Assembly: GCA_017475525.1 (NCBI GenBank)
Contig: JAFVFH010000054.1
Span: 1-50,954, forward strand
DNA: 50,954 bases
DNA from: Alphaproteobacteria bacterium
Lineage (GTDB): Bacteria > Pseudomonadota > Alphaproteobacteria > RF32 > CAG-239
Direction: 5' to 3'
The translations under genes and the position numbers were made by a program. A model generated the notes under the pieces. The model saw nothing but the letters and a program-made list of their open reading frames with translations. It made no database searches and was not told where the DNA came from. This document shows positions 1 through 7,730 of this stretch, in pieces; the stretch's first letter is position 1; every line of letters starts with the position of its first letter.

Positions 1-162
1 ATGAAGAACCATCCGGCCAGCCACCGGAGGTATCTAAAGTTCCCTCCAAGCTGCGCTTGCCAATCCGACTGAAAGTCGGCTGTCAATTCGCTTTCCACCG
101 GCTGACGCCAGTGGTCCAAAGCATTTGATGTTATCAAAAACGCTTTTTAAGGGGGATTAAAT
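1..162. other. Left-edge intergenic DNA with a hairpin
   Basis: No convincing gene is visible. A 6-bp hairpin lies at 65-79 (CCGACT, loop GAA, AGTCGG). The minus strand stays open from about position 148 to the window edge, roughly 49 codons, but it has no ATG and no ribosome binding site. It could be a fragment of a repeat or of a gene lying to the left. I cannot decide from this window. Confidence 0.3.
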
Positions 163-210
163 AATTCGTAGATGCCTGGACGATTGCCTTTCAGGCAATC
201 GAGGCATGAC
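163..210 (+). repeat. Palindromic dispersed repeat, copy 1
   Basis: The unit begins AATTCGTAGA and contains an outer stem (ATGCCT pairing with AGGCAT) around an inner stem (CGATTGCC with GGCAATCG), then GACT. Two related copies lie at 40252-40296 (opposite strand) and 40309-40364. The stems differ in sequence between copies but stay paired, so this is a structured repeat family of REP type, not chance similarity. Confidence 0.65.
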
Positions 211-353
211 TCTCAAATGTATTTTTTTTTCTAAGAAGATAAAATCTCGTAACAAGAGAAATTTCTTTTGCAAAATATGAAGAACAACACGTTTTAAGCA
301 AAGGTCTTTTTTTGGGCAGGCGGGAGCTTTTGTTTTATATTGATAAAAAATAC

Positions 354-382
354 TTGACAAAAAAATCGGGGAGGGGTAAACT
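354..382 (+). promoter_or_regulatory. Sigma-70-type promoter of the LRR/transglutaminase cluster
   Basis: A perfect -35 TTGACA (354-359) and a -10 TAAACT (377-382) are separated by 17 bp. It lies 63 bp upstream of the ATG at 446. No operator-like palindrome is evident at the site. Confidence 0.75.
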
Positions 383-445
383 GGAAGTATATCATATGGA
401 GTTTGTCTTTTGCAGGCATCTTTGGATTAAGGAAAGGATAGGGCT

Positions 446-1906
446 ATGTCTGAATTTGATGAAAACATTAAACTACCAATCTCCTTAAGTATTATTGTTG
501 CCAAAGAGCTTAGGGATAAGTATGGTATAGATAAATGGAAGGACGGCACGCTCGTTCAGGCTCGTTTTACAAAGGAAGAATTATCAAAAATCAAAGAGTT
601 AAAATTTACAAATCCGAATAAAGGTGATTTGGTCGGTATTGAAAAGTTGCCTGAATTAAAAAGTTTATCCCTTGAAAGTAACGGATTTAATGAATTTTTA
701 CATCCGGATGCCAGAAAATCTATAGACGATGCCGATATAACAAGCATTGAAAAGTGCGCGAATCTTGAAACCTTATCAATTATAAACCAACCCAATATTA
801 CGGAAATAGATTTAAGTCGCCTGACGAAATTAGATGATATAAATATAAGCAACAATATGAATCTTGAAAGCATTCACGGAATCGATAAATTACAAAAGCT
901 TTCATTTTTAACGTGTTATGGCAATAAATCACTGCAAGATATTAATGGTTTGGATAGAGCTGTTGTTCAAAATAAAGAAAATCTGTCCGAACTCAATTTG
1001 GATGTTCTACTCTTTCCTAAAGCCATAAAATATAATTGTGCTACGGGTTCTTATTCTCAGGAAGCATCAGATGCTTTAGAGCGTATCAATAATGGTGCAA
1101 AAAGCGGTTTAAGTTCGATTAAATGGTGCGAAAATATTTCTAATTTCACGGCAACAAAAATAACTCATGGTAATATGCTCAAAATGCATAATGAGGCTTG
1201 CCGGATTTTAAATGAGGTTTGCCCTCGCACGACCAGTGTGCCGGATATGGTCGTTGCCGTTGAAAGATATTTAGCAGAAAATGTCACTTATGATTATGAT
1301 GGCCTAGCACATGGTTTTATTAAGGGTAAAGATATAAATATAGGCGAACATAAATTAAGGTTAGCAGATGGCATTAAATATGGAACAAACAGTGCTTTTG
1401 ATTGCCTTATAAAACATAATTGTATTTGTGAAGGATATACCAGAGGTGAACAATATTTGCTTGCTCTTAAGGGCATTCAAACGCGTAATGTGGCTTGTGT
1501 TGGTGAAAAAGATACAATGGGTATGGCGGATCATACAAAAACAGATGATCATCCGAGAGATTATCAGTTACCCAAAGATGGCTATCACAGCATTATTTAT
1601 ATTGGTGGATATTATGGCTTATATAGTGATCCTTGTTGGAATGCTTGCCGTTATCAGCAGGGAGATAAAACTTTGCCCTACAGTCTTTTAACAAAAGAAG
1701 AAATGGGTAAAGATCATATGCTTTCTTTTGAAGAGCGAGCATATACAGGTAGTGTACAAACGGTATCACGGTCTAAAATTTCAGAATCTATAGGATACAA
1801 TACCCTCTTTCGAAATTCTCGGGCTAGCGAAGTCACGGCTCAAAAGGGTATATTACAGCAAAATGTTGTCGGAATTGTGAGAGGGGCAGATGGAAGAGCG
1901 TATTAG
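446..1906 (+). CDS. Leucine-rich repeat protein with a transglutaminase-like domain
   Basis: This is a 486-residue protein without an obvious signal peptide. Residues about 50-190 contain irregular leucine-rich repeats (LxxLxLxxN-type units). Residues about 250-405 look like a transglutaminase/protease-like cysteine fold: Cys328 in CICEGYTRG, His381 in GYHSIIYIGG and Asp395 before PCWN have the order and spacing of the Cys-His-Asp triad. Such domains cleave or cross-link peptides or glycan-linked peptides; the substrate here is unknown. The start has a fair ribosome binding site (GGAAAGGATAG) and a strong promoter upstream. The next gene overlaps its 3' end, so they are co-transcribed. A cytoplasmic enzyme, or an effector exported by a signal-independent route, are both possible. 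The fold call is moderately sure; the role is inference. Confidence 0.72.
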   Translation: MSEFDENIKLPISLSIIVAKELRDKYGIDKWKDGTLVQARFTKEELSKIKELKFTNPNKGDLVGIEKLPELKSLSLESNGFNEFLHPDARKSIDDADITSIEKCANLETLSIINQPNITEIDLSRLTKLDDINISNNMNLESIHGIDKLQKLSFLTCYGNKSLQDINGLDRAVVQNKENLSELNLDVLLFPKAIKYNCATGSYSQEASDALERINNGAKSGLSSIKWCENISNFTATKITHGNMLKMHNEACRILNEVCPRTTSVPDMVVAVERYLAENVTYDYDGLAHGFIKGKDINIGEHKLRLADGIKYGTNSAFDCLIKHNCICEGYTRGEQYLLALKGIQTRNVACVGEKDTMGMADHTKTDDHPRDYQLPKDGYHSIIYIGGYYGLYSDPCWNACRYQQGDKTLPYSLLTKEEMGKDHMLSFEERAYTGSVQTVSRSKISESIGYNTLFRNSRASEVTAQKGILQQNVVGIVRGADGRAY

Positions 1907-2252
1907 TCAAAATCAAGTTTATGCTGAGGTTTATGCTGTTTTAACAGCTTTAGGCGGTGAATATATTCGAAAACTTCCGAGAAGTGTTTTGAATGTGATT
2001 GCTGAAGGACGAGATGTTCAGTATGAGCGAAAAATTAATCAAGATATGCCGCTTGAAGAACAGAATCTATCAAAAGAAGCTATCGCCATGTTGGCATCAT
2101 TAAAACTGGATTATTGGTGTGAAACTGAAGAAGAAAAAAAAGCGTTAAGGGGTATATTAAACTTAAACGAAGAAAAACAGTCAGGAGGACCTCTTTCAAA
2201 AGATAGTAAAAAAGCATGGATTGAGATGCTGAAAAATAGGGCGAAGAAGTAG
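1890..2252 (+). CDS. Small conserved-type protein of unknown function
   Basis: This 120-residue acidic protein starts inside the end of the LRR/transglutaminase gene (17-bp overlap), which implies translational coupling. It contains the words KLPRSVLNVI, PLEEQNLSKEA and LDYWCETEEEKKAL. From memory, similar small proteins with a KLP...PLEEQ.L...YWC.TEEEK pattern occur in gut Firmicutes, where they are also uncharacterised. That would fit horizontal exchange but needs a search. It has no membrane segment, signal peptide or recognisable catalytic motif. I assign no function beyond membership in the cluster. Confidence 0.7.
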   Translation: MEERISQNQVYAEVYAVLTALGGEYIRKLPRSVLNVIAEGRDVQYERKINQDMPLEEQNLSKEAIAMLASLKLDYWCETEEEKKALRGILNLNEEKQSGGPLSKDSKKAWIEMLKNRAKK

Positions 2253-2342
2253 AGATTAAATCAAATGGAATTTTTAATTTATGCCGGATAAAAAAGAGTA
2301 AATATGCTATTTTATAAATACTTTTCATAAAGGAGAACGACA

Positions 2343-2837
2343 ATGGAAAACAGGGATTTTAATAAAGAACTTCAGGACAGCGAGGTTTATCAGGTTGCGG
2401 CTCAGATAGGTATTGATATTAGTACCTATAAAGCAAGCAATGAAGAACAGCTTAAGAATGCTGAGACTGAAATTAAACATGCGATTAAAAAACGTCAATA
2501 TGAAAATACAGAAGAACAGAATGCGGCAGATATGAAAAAGCTGGATGATAAGCCTAAATTGCAAGAAGAGTATAAAAAAATAGAAAAGGAAGAAAGACCA
2601 AATCCAGAGGTTGAAAAGGAAAAGACACAACAGCAAGGCGAGAATAAAGACAAAGAAGCAAAAGAAGAGACAGCTTCGATGGGTGATTTATTAAGAAAGC
2701 TTTCGGGCAGACCCTCAAAATCAGATGCTTTCGAGAGGAAAACTACTGAAATTTCTAATCCTGTTAAAACGGTGGTAAAAACTTTGAATACGACGGCTAC
2801 GGTTATTAATCGTATTTCTAATCAAGGGCGGCCGTAG
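2343..2837 (+). CDS. Highly charged, coiled-coil-like protein of unknown function
   Basis: This 164-residue protein is rich in Glu, Lys and Gln. Residues about 35-115 should be helical and probably coiled-coil; the last 45 residues are basic and Ser/Thr/Asn-rich. The ATG follows a clear AAGGAG. It lies 90 bp after the preceding small gene and has no obvious promoter of its own, so it is probably the third member of the cluster. No family is recognised. It could be a scaffold, a substrate or a partner of the transglutaminase-like protein, which is speculation. Confidence 0.6.
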   Translation: MENRDFNKELQDSEVYQVAAQIGIDISTYKASNEEQLKNAETEIKHAIKKRQYENTEEQNAADMKKLDDKPKLQEEYKKIEKEERPNPEVEKEKTQQQGENKDKEAKEETASMGDLLRKLSGRPSKSDAFERKTTEISNPVKTVVKTLNTTATVINRISNQGRP

Positions 2838-2855
2838 ATTTTTGATAAAAAATGC

Positions 2856-2883
2856 TTGCAAAATAAATTTTTTCTGCTAAATA
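2856..2883 (+). promoter_or_regulatory. Promoter of rpsB-tsf
   Basis: TTGCAA (2856-2861) and TAAATA (2878-2883) are separated by 16 bp, with TGC just before the -10. Initiation near 2890 would give a leader of about 150 nt before rpsB. Confidence 0.55.
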
Positions 2884-2892
2884 TATGCACGA

Positions 2893-2910
2893 ATCGGCAA
2901 TGGTGCCGAT
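2893..2910 (+). promoter_or_regulatory. Hairpin at the 5' end of the rpsB leader
   Basis: A perfect 7-bp stem (ATCGGCA / TGCCGAT) with a 4-nt loop sits at the predicted start of the transcript. S2 represses its own operon through the leader in other bacteria. Whether this hairpin is part of such a site here is inference. Confidence 0.35.
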
Positions 2911-3039
2911 GATAACAATATAACACACGCAAGCCAAGGCGGATTGCTTTTGATGAAAAGTTAAATTCGCTCCGGTGCCTTGAGAAATCAAAGCCAAAAG
3001 CTTGCGGAGGTTTAACCGGAAAAGAAAAGGAATTTATAT

Positions 3040-3846
3040 ATGTCACTTCCGACTTTTACTTTGCGTCAGCTTGTTGAAGCAGGCGCGCACTTCGGTCACC
3101 ACGCTCGTCGTTGGAACCCGAAAATGGCTCCTTACATTTATGGTAAGAAAGACAATATTCACATCATTAACTTGCAAAAAACATATCCGATGCTTTACAA
3201 CGCATTAAATGCAGCGCGTGAAGTGGCGGCTAACGGCGGCAAAGTCTTGTTTGTTGCTACAAAAAAGCAAGCTCAAGATGTGGTGAAAGAAAACGCACTT
3301 CGTTGCGGTCAATATTATGTGAACTATCGTTGGTTAGGCGGTATGCTCACGAACTGGAAAACAGTTCACAAATCAATTACCCGTTTGGTCAAATTAAACG
3401 ATATGTTCGAAAATAACCAAACAGAAGGTTATACCAAAAAGGAAATTTTGAACCTTAAAAAAGAGCAAGAAAAACTTGCAATGTCTTTGAATGGTATTAT
3501 GAACATGGGTGGTCAGCCTGATATGCTTTTTGTGATTGATACACCTAAAGAAGCTCTTGCAATCAAAGAAGCTAAAAAACTCGGCATTCCTGTTGTCGGT
3601 ATTGTTGATACAAATGCTGATCCGACAGAAGTTGATTATCCGGTTCCGGCTAACGATGATGCTATTCGCGCCATTACGCTTTATTGCGAACTCATGAGCG
3701 CTGCCATCGTTGACGGTATGGCATCTGAAATGGAAGCCAAAGGTGTTGAGGTTGAAGCTGAAGCATCTGCTGAAGAAACAGCTGAAACAAAGGCTCCCAA
3801 AAAACGTGCCCCGAGAAAAAAAGCTGAAGAAAAAGCAGCTGAATAA
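3040..3846 (+). CDS. rpsB: 30S ribosomal protein S2
   Basis: This 268-residue protein matches S2 from its first residues: the opening [16 protein letters not shown], then [22 protein letters not shown] and [19 protein letters not shown] are diagnostic. S2 binds the head and body of the small subunit and is needed for S1 recruitment. The C-terminal 35 or so residues are an Ala/Lys/Glu-rich extension that replaces the usual short tail; such tails are common in alphaproteobacteria. The ATG is preceded by AAAGGAA. It is followed by tsf, the usual order. A hairpin in the 74-bp gap may adjust the S2:EF-Ts ratio. Confidence 0.97.
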   Translation: MSLPTFTLRQLVEAGAHFGHHARRWNPKMAPYIYGKKDNIHIINLQKTYPMLYNALNAAREVAANGGKVLFVATKKQAQDVVKENALRCGQYYVNYRWLGGMLTNWKTVHKSITRLVKLNDMFENNQTEGYTKKEILNLKKEQEKLAMSLNGIMNMGGQPDMLFVIDTPKEALAIKEAKKLGIPVVGIVDTNADPTEVDYPVPANDDAIRAITLYCELMSAAIVDGMASEMEAKGVEVEAEASAEETAETKAPKKRAPRKKAEEKAAE

Positions 3847-3862
3847 TCTTTTTTAAGAAAAA

Positions 3863-3888
3863 AAGGCGGTGGTTTTCACTGCCGCCTT
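3863..3888 (+). terminator. Intercistronic hairpin between rpsB and tsf
   Basis: AAGGCGG pairs with CCGCCTT, with a GTG/CAC continuation across a small bulge; a T-rich stretch follows about 10 nt later. It resembles an attenuating or mRNA-stabilising hairpin rather than a full terminator, since tsf has no clear promoter of its own. Confidence 0.5.
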
Positions 3889-3920
3889 CGTTTGAAATTT
3901 TTTGTAAAGGAAAAAATATT

Positions 3921-4847
3921 ATGGCAGAAATTACAGCCGCTAAGGTTAAGGAATTAAGAGAAACAACCGGTGCCGGTATGCTCGATTGCAAAAAAGCTTT
4001 GGTCGAAGCAAACGGCGAAATGGAGCAAGCTATTGACTGGCTCCGCAAAAAAGGTTTGGCAACGGCTGCTAAAAAAGCTAGTCGTGTTGCTGCCGAAGGT
4101 TTGGTCGCCGTTAAGGTTGAAGGAAACAAAGGTGCTGTTGTGGAGGTGAATTCTGAAACAGACTTCGTTGCTAAAAACGACATTTTCCAAGAGTATGTTC
4201 AAGATGCGGCAACTGTCGCCCTTTTGAGTGACGGCGATATTGAGAAAATGAAGGCTTTCGGTTGCCCGAAATGCGGTAAGTCTTTTGGCGAACGTTTGAC
4301 GGATATGATTGCAAAAATCGGCGAAAATATGAATTTGCGTCGTGCCGCTGTTGTTGAAGTTCAAAACGGTGTTGTTGCTTCATACATTCACAGTGCTTTG
4401 AAACCCAACTTGGGCCGTATCGGCGTGTTGGTTGCTTTGGAATCATCCGCTGACAAAGAAAAATTAAATGAACTCGGCAAGCATATTGCAATGCATATTG
4501 CCGCTTCATCTCCGCTTTTCTTGGATGTTGCAAGCGTTGATCCGGCCGCTGTTGAACATGAACGCGGTATTTATGCCGAGCAAGCTCGCGCATCGGGCAA
4601 GCCTGAAAATATCATCGAAAAGATGGTTGAAGGTCGTGTTCGTAAATATTACGAAGAAGTTGTTTTGACGGAACAAGCCTACATCATGGACCCCGACAAA
4701 AAGGTCAAAGATGTGATTGCAGAAGCCGCCAAAGAACTCGGCACGGAAATCAAACTTTCTTCATATGTCCGCTTCAAACTTGGCGAAGGGTTGCAGAAGA
4801 AGGAAGAGGATTTTGCAGCCGAAGTAGCCGCTCAACTTCAAAAATAG
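3921..4847 (+). CDS. tsf: Translation elongation factor Ts
   Basis: EF-Ts recycles EF-Tu by displacing GDP. The 308-residue protein has the N-terminal signature [14 protein letters not shown] (residues 15-28), the EF-Tu-contacting TDFVAKN motif (80-86), and [12 protein letters not shown] in the core. A strong ribosome binding site (AAGGAAAAAA) precedes the ATG. Unusually, residues 114-119 read GCPKCG, a CxxC pair in the segment before the core where alphaproteobacterial EF-Ts proteins usually lack cysteines. With only one pair it is not an obvious zinc site. Two near-identical hairpin/terminator units follow the gene. Confidence 0.97.
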   Translation: MAEITAAKVKELRETTGAGMLDCKKALVEANGEMEQAIDWLRKKGLATAAKKASRVAAEGLVAVKVEGNKGAVVEVNSETDFVAKNDIFQEYVQDAATVALLSDGDIEKMKAFGCPKCGKSFGERLTDMIAKIGENMNLRRAAVVEVQNGVVASYIHSALKPNLGRIGVLVALESSADKEKLNELGKHIAMHIAASSPLFLDVASVDPAAVEHERGIYAEQARASGKPENIIEKMVEGRVRKYYEEVVLTEQAYIMDPDKKVKDVIAEAAKELGTEIKLSSYVRFKLGEGLQKKEEDFAAEVAAQLQK

Positions 4848-4850
4848 CGT

Positions 4851-4949
4851 ATAATGGCTAACTACTTGTAAGCTCTTGTGCTTATGTACCTTTTTGTACA
4901 CTGTGCACAAGAGCTTACTGCGTATTTAGCGCATTCTCCGCTATTTTTT
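4851..4949 (+). repeat. Hairpin/terminator unit, tandem copy 1
   Basis: The unit starts ATAATGGCTAAC. It has a perfect 14-bp stem (4868-4881 with 4905-4918, arm GTAAGCTCTTGTGC), a loop containing the core CTTATGTACCTTTTTGTACA, then a short terminator hairpin (4927-4949). Copy 2 starts 141 bp later and is aligned without gaps. Relatives of the loop core occur at 17257 and 38876. Confidence 0.75.
4927..4949 (+). terminator. Intrinsic terminator of rpsB-tsf, first
   Basis: A TAGCG/CGCTA stem with a 7-nt loop is followed by six T. The stem is short, but an identical sequence recurs at 5068-5090, so termination is duplicated. Confidence 0.6.
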
Positions 4950-4991
4950 AACAAAGGTATGGCGAGTTTAAGAGGTCCTGATAACTTTCAA

Positions 4992-5090
4992 ATAATGGTC
5001 AACAGTTTGTAGGTATTCGTACTTATGTACCTTTTTGTACACTGCGCACAAGAGCTTACTGCGTATTTAGCGCATTCTCCGCTATTTTTT
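4992..5090 (+). repeat. Hairpin/terminator unit, tandem copy 2
   Basis: The last 59 nt are identical to copy 1 except for one base. The first 40 nt differ at 11 positions, nearly all within the left stem arm and just before it. The left arm (GTAGGTATTCGTAC) therefore no longer pairs fully with the intact right arm. Confidence 0.72.
5068..5090 (+). terminator. Intrinsic terminator downstream of tsf, second
   Basis: Same TAGCG/CGCTA stem and T6 tract as the first copy. It also separates tsf from the convergent gene ending at 5147. Confidence 0.6.
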
Positions 5091-5146
5091 ATATTCAAAT
5101 AAATAAAGGCTTTGTGCGATTTTGTGAGTTTTAAGCTTTTGATTGT

Positions 5147-6580
5147 TTACCATAAATGATTATACAGATCATTTCGTTTGGATAGTTCTCTTTCTAAATA
5201 GGCACCGCCGAATTTTTCTTGAAGAGTTTGTTCTTGGGAAAAAACAGAAGTGCCGAGCCCGAGTCGATGAGAGTTCCAAGAGACACCTATTGCTTCTAAA
5301 ATTGTCGGAAACAAGTCGATTTGAGTGAATGTGCGATTTCTTTCCTGAAGATTAATATCCGTATTCAGAAACAAATTATAAATATGACGTTCATCAGGCA
5401 TTGAAAAATCATTGCCTTGTCGTAAATGGTCGCCCAGTAAAACAATAACCGTGTTTTGATAATAAGGATAGGATTGAAGAGTTGTGAGAAAATCGGCTGT
5501 TGCTTGTGCAGTGTGGTAAATCGTGTCATATTCTTTGTATGCCAAATGTGTATCTGTGGAAATTTTAGGGTCGTAATGATGATGCGTATCAATGGTGTTG
5601 ATAATGGCAACAAAAGGTTCTTTCATGCTCTTTAATTCGTTTGCGGCAATTTGAAAGACATCTGAATCACCATATCCCCATCCGCCGGCTCTTTGGTATT
5701 GAGGATACATTTTTTCGATATTTTGACTGTCTAAATATTTCTCCTGAAAACCGTTATCACATAAAAATTTTTTTTGGCCGGCAAAATTTGTATTAATTCC
5801 GGAAATAAAAAAAGTGTGATAATGGTTAGATGTTAAGATTTTGCCTAAAGTATATGTGTTTTTTAATTGTGTCAGATTTTTTCCGTATTGGTGCAATATG
5901 TCTATCGGAATAAGCGTTGTGGGAACGCCGCTGAATAAAGCAAGTATGGCAGGTTGTGTCGAGGTTGTGCCAAATCCGTTGGTGTAATTTTGAAAACTGA
6001 TACCCCGTGCTTGTATTGCTTGGAGCGGTGACAGAAGATTTGTTCCAAAAAAGGAAGTATTGCAGAAAGTTGTTTCAAAGCTTTCTAACAAAATGATAAT
6101 TAAATTTTTCTTTTGGGTCGGAAAAGTAAAATTTTGTTTTTCAGGTTCTACATAATTTTCTTCATAAAAAGTACTTTTCGGCGGAAAAATTTTTTCAGTC
6201 TTGGTCAGTAAAGTATGAATAGAATAAGTCCATATGATAAAAAAAGTGCCTAATATAAGGCAATTGATATAATTACTCTTTATATAGGACAATATTTTTT
6301 GAAAGACCGCCAGACGCATTATTTCAGGCAGAAGCAAGAAAGCCGTGCTATATGATGCCGAAGGTAATAAACAGCGAAAAAAATATGTTTCGATAAAATG
6401 ATAATCGGTTCCTTCTAAACCCGATAATAAAAAGAACAGAATTTGAGAAAAGTTTGAAAATGGGAATTGAACAATAATAAATTTTTTTGTTTCTAAAAAC
6501 AAAAAAATAAGAAAAAGAAGAAAAAAAGCGCAGATGTATGCCATTGCTTTTTTGATGCTTTTTTGTTTTTTTGCTGTCAT
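5147..6580 (-). CDS. Membrane-anchored sulfatase-fold phosphotransferase (LtaS/OpgB-like)
   Basis: The 477-residue protein has hydrophobic segments over the first 125 residues (about 12-30, 36-55, 68-95, 105-125) and then a periplasmic alkaline-phosphatase-superfamily domain. Likely metal/nucleophile residues are Glu166 in LLESFE, Thr205/Thr206 in FGTTST, and Asp384-His385 in LLGDHL. This pattern belongs to the LtaS/OpgB/EptA group, which transfers phosphoglycerol or phosphoethanolamine groups onto envelope glycans or lipids. The acceptor cannot be told from sequence. The start is supported by AAGGAAATG nine nt upstream. It is a single gene, convergent with tsf and divergent from nothing obvious, with structured intergenic DNA upstream. 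Confidence 0.8.
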   Translation of the reverse strand: MTAKKQKSIKKAMAYICAFFLLFLIFLFLETKKFIIVQFPFSNFSQILFFLLSGLEGTDYHFIETYFFRCLLPSASYSTAFLLLPEIMRLAVFQKILSYIKSNYINCLILGTFFIIWTYSIHTLLTKTEKIFPPKSTFYEENYVEPEKQNFTFPTQKKNLIIILLESFETTFCNTSFFGTNLLSPLQAIQARGISFQNYTNGFGTTSTQPAILALFSGVPTTLIPIDILHQYGKNLTQLKNTYTLGKILTSNHYHTFFISGINTNFAGQKKFLCDNGFQEKYLDSQNIEKMYPQYQRAGGWGYGDSDVFQIAANELKSMKEPFVAIINTIDTHHHYDPKISTDTHLAYKEYDTIYHTAQATADFLTTLQSYPYYQNTVIVLLGDHLRQGNDFSMPDERHIYNLFLNTDINLQERNRTFTQIDLFPTILEAIGVSWNSHRLGLGTSVFSQEQTLQEKFGGAYLERELSKRNDLYNHLW

Positions 6581-6633
6581 GTTTCATTTCCTTTTCTTCA
6601 ACCAAACAAAAACCCGACTTTTATTGAAAAAGC

Positions 6634-6723
6634 GGGCGGATGTTCGTCAACCAAAAGCAAATGAAATGGCTCGGTATTTTCGAGCGAAAGCCTTATATAA
6701 CCGACATCCGCCCTTAAAACAGG
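6634..6723. repeat. Nested inverted repeat in intergenic DNA
   Basis: The 339-bp gap 6581-6919 has no supported gene. A perfect 10-bp pair GGGCGGATGT (6634-6643) / ACATCCGCCC (6714-6723) encloses a second hairpin GCTCG/CGAGC. An 11-bp pair AAAAGCAAATG (6653-6663) / CATTTGCTTTT (6761-6771) crosses it, so the two together would form a pseudoknot-like arrangement if transcribed. Confidence 0.55.
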
Positions 6724-6787
6724 GGAATGTGTCGGCATATTTAAGGTCTTGCAATATGACCATTTGCTTTTAGGGCGACGAAGCCCA

Positions 6788-6807
6788 AAATTGTCATGTG
6801 ACAATTT
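6788..6807. promoter_or_regulatory. 20-bp palindrome, possible operator
   Basis: AAATTGTCA, two bases, then TGACAATTT form a perfect 9-bp inverted repeat. It lies in the gap between two minus-strand genes. It looks like a dimeric regulator site, but no promoter element could be fixed next to it. Confidence 0.35.
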
Positions 6808-6919
6808 CGATGTCAGTTTATTTTAATTTGAAGGAAAATCAAGCTTTATTTTGAAACGGTATCGAAAGCACAAGGAGTTTTTAGCGGATGTCTGAGAATT
6901 GAAAAAAACAATTTGAATG

Positions 6920-7612
6920 TTAAACAGCCGAAGTTTTTTTCTTCTTTTTTAATGTAAAGCTATGGCTTTCGGCGATCAAAGATAAAACCGTTTCATCATC
7001 CAGCGAATCGTTTAAAACAACTGTTATCCAATATTTTTTATTCATATGGTAGGCCGGATAGATGCCGTTTTGTTCGACAAGTTCGGGGATTTTTTTTGCA
7101 TCTATTTTAAGGTTCATCACTTCAACCGTGCCGGACTTGTTTTTATCTAATTTTTCAAACTCAAGGCTCATGACAAGGGCATACCACTTTTCACTGTCGG
7201 GGTTTTTGAAAACGCCGAATGTAGGGTATTTTTCCCACGGGAAAGCAGGCGAATCGCCGTATAGTTGTTGAAGCTTTGAAGCAATGCGAGTTGTTTGACG
7301 AGATAAGAACACATTTGAGGTTGTGCATTTCAAGCAAATGTCTTTTAAGATGTCGATATATTCGGTGCGCACCAAGCCGGCGTAGCCGATGGCCATTTCA
7401 TCAACACGAATGGCAAAATAAACATCACCCGTGTCAATATCATAGACGTCACCTTTGATGCCGTCTTTTGAAATCAAAACAATAGCTTTGAAAGCGCCGT
7501 TCATAATTGTTTTTTCAAAAACATAGACATTGTTTGATTTTTTGAAACCGTAAGGTTTAAGTTTTGAAAAATCAATGGTATGCCGCTCAAAAATTTGTTC
7601 TTCTATTGTCAT
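6920..7612 (-). CDS. MmcQ/YjbR-family protein with an N-terminal extension
   Basis: The 230-residue protein has a C-terminal half (about 115-220) typical of the YjbR/MmcQ CyaY-like fold: SPAFPWEKYPTFGVF, WYALVM, VMNLKI and YPAYHMNKKYWITV. The N-terminal 100 residues form a second domain with mixed strands (VYVFEKTIMNGAFKAIVLI), as seen in longer members of the family. YjbR proteins are small, probably DNA-binding, and of uncertain cellular role. The C-terminus is a Lys-rich tail. The gene stands alone. The family call is fairly sure; the biological role is unknown. Confidence 0.75.
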   Translation of the reverse strand: MTIEEQIFERHTIDFSKLKPYGFKKSNNVYVFEKTIMNGAFKAIVLISKDGIKGDVYDIDTGDVYFAIRVDEMAIGYAGLVRTEYIDILKDICLKCTTSNVFLSRQTTRIASKLQQLYGDSPAFPWEKYPTFGVFKNPDSEKWYALVMSLEFEKLDKNKSGTVEVMNLKIDAKKIPELVEQNGIYPAYHMNKKYWITVVLNDSLDDETVLSLIAESHSFTLKKKKKTSAV

Positions 7613-7668
7613 AAAAACTTTCTATCATATTTAACTGATTCTTTCAAGGGCATGATTTATTTTTTTAT

Positions 7669-7697
7669 TTGACATTTGATGTTTTTTATGTCATAAC
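7669..7697 (+). promoter_or_regulatory. Promoter upstream of the tRNA-Ala region
   Basis: TTGACA (7669-7674) and a weaker CATAAC (7692-7697) are 17 bp apart. The first sequence downstream is the partial tRNA copy at 7711, not the complete tRNA at 7875, so transcription would pass through the partial copy and the spacer. Confidence 0.5.
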
Positions 7698-7710
7698 CAA
7701 AGTCACTTTT

Positions 7711-7730
7711 GGGGTTATAGCTCAGTTGGG
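7711..7730 (+). repeat. Partial tRNA-Ala copy (5' 20 nt)
   Basis: The 20 bases here are identical to the first 20 of the tRNA-Ala gene at 7875. The match stops in the D-loop, after which the sequence is unrelated. It sits 14 bp after the -10 box, exactly where a normal tRNA gene would begin. Confidence 0.8.

Noticed and set aside
157-360. 67-codon open frame on the minus strand
   Set aside because: It runs through the palindromic repeat and the promoter region of the next gene, has no ribosome binding site, and shows no protein-like pattern.
4851-5090. CRISPR or direct-repeat array after tsf
   Set aside because: There are only two copies, each with internal hairpins and terminators, and no spacers or cas genes.
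6598-6804. 68-codon open frame on the minus strand in structured intergenic DNA
   Set aside because: It coincides with the nested inverted repeats, so the open frame is explained by the palindromes; no ribosome binding site was found.
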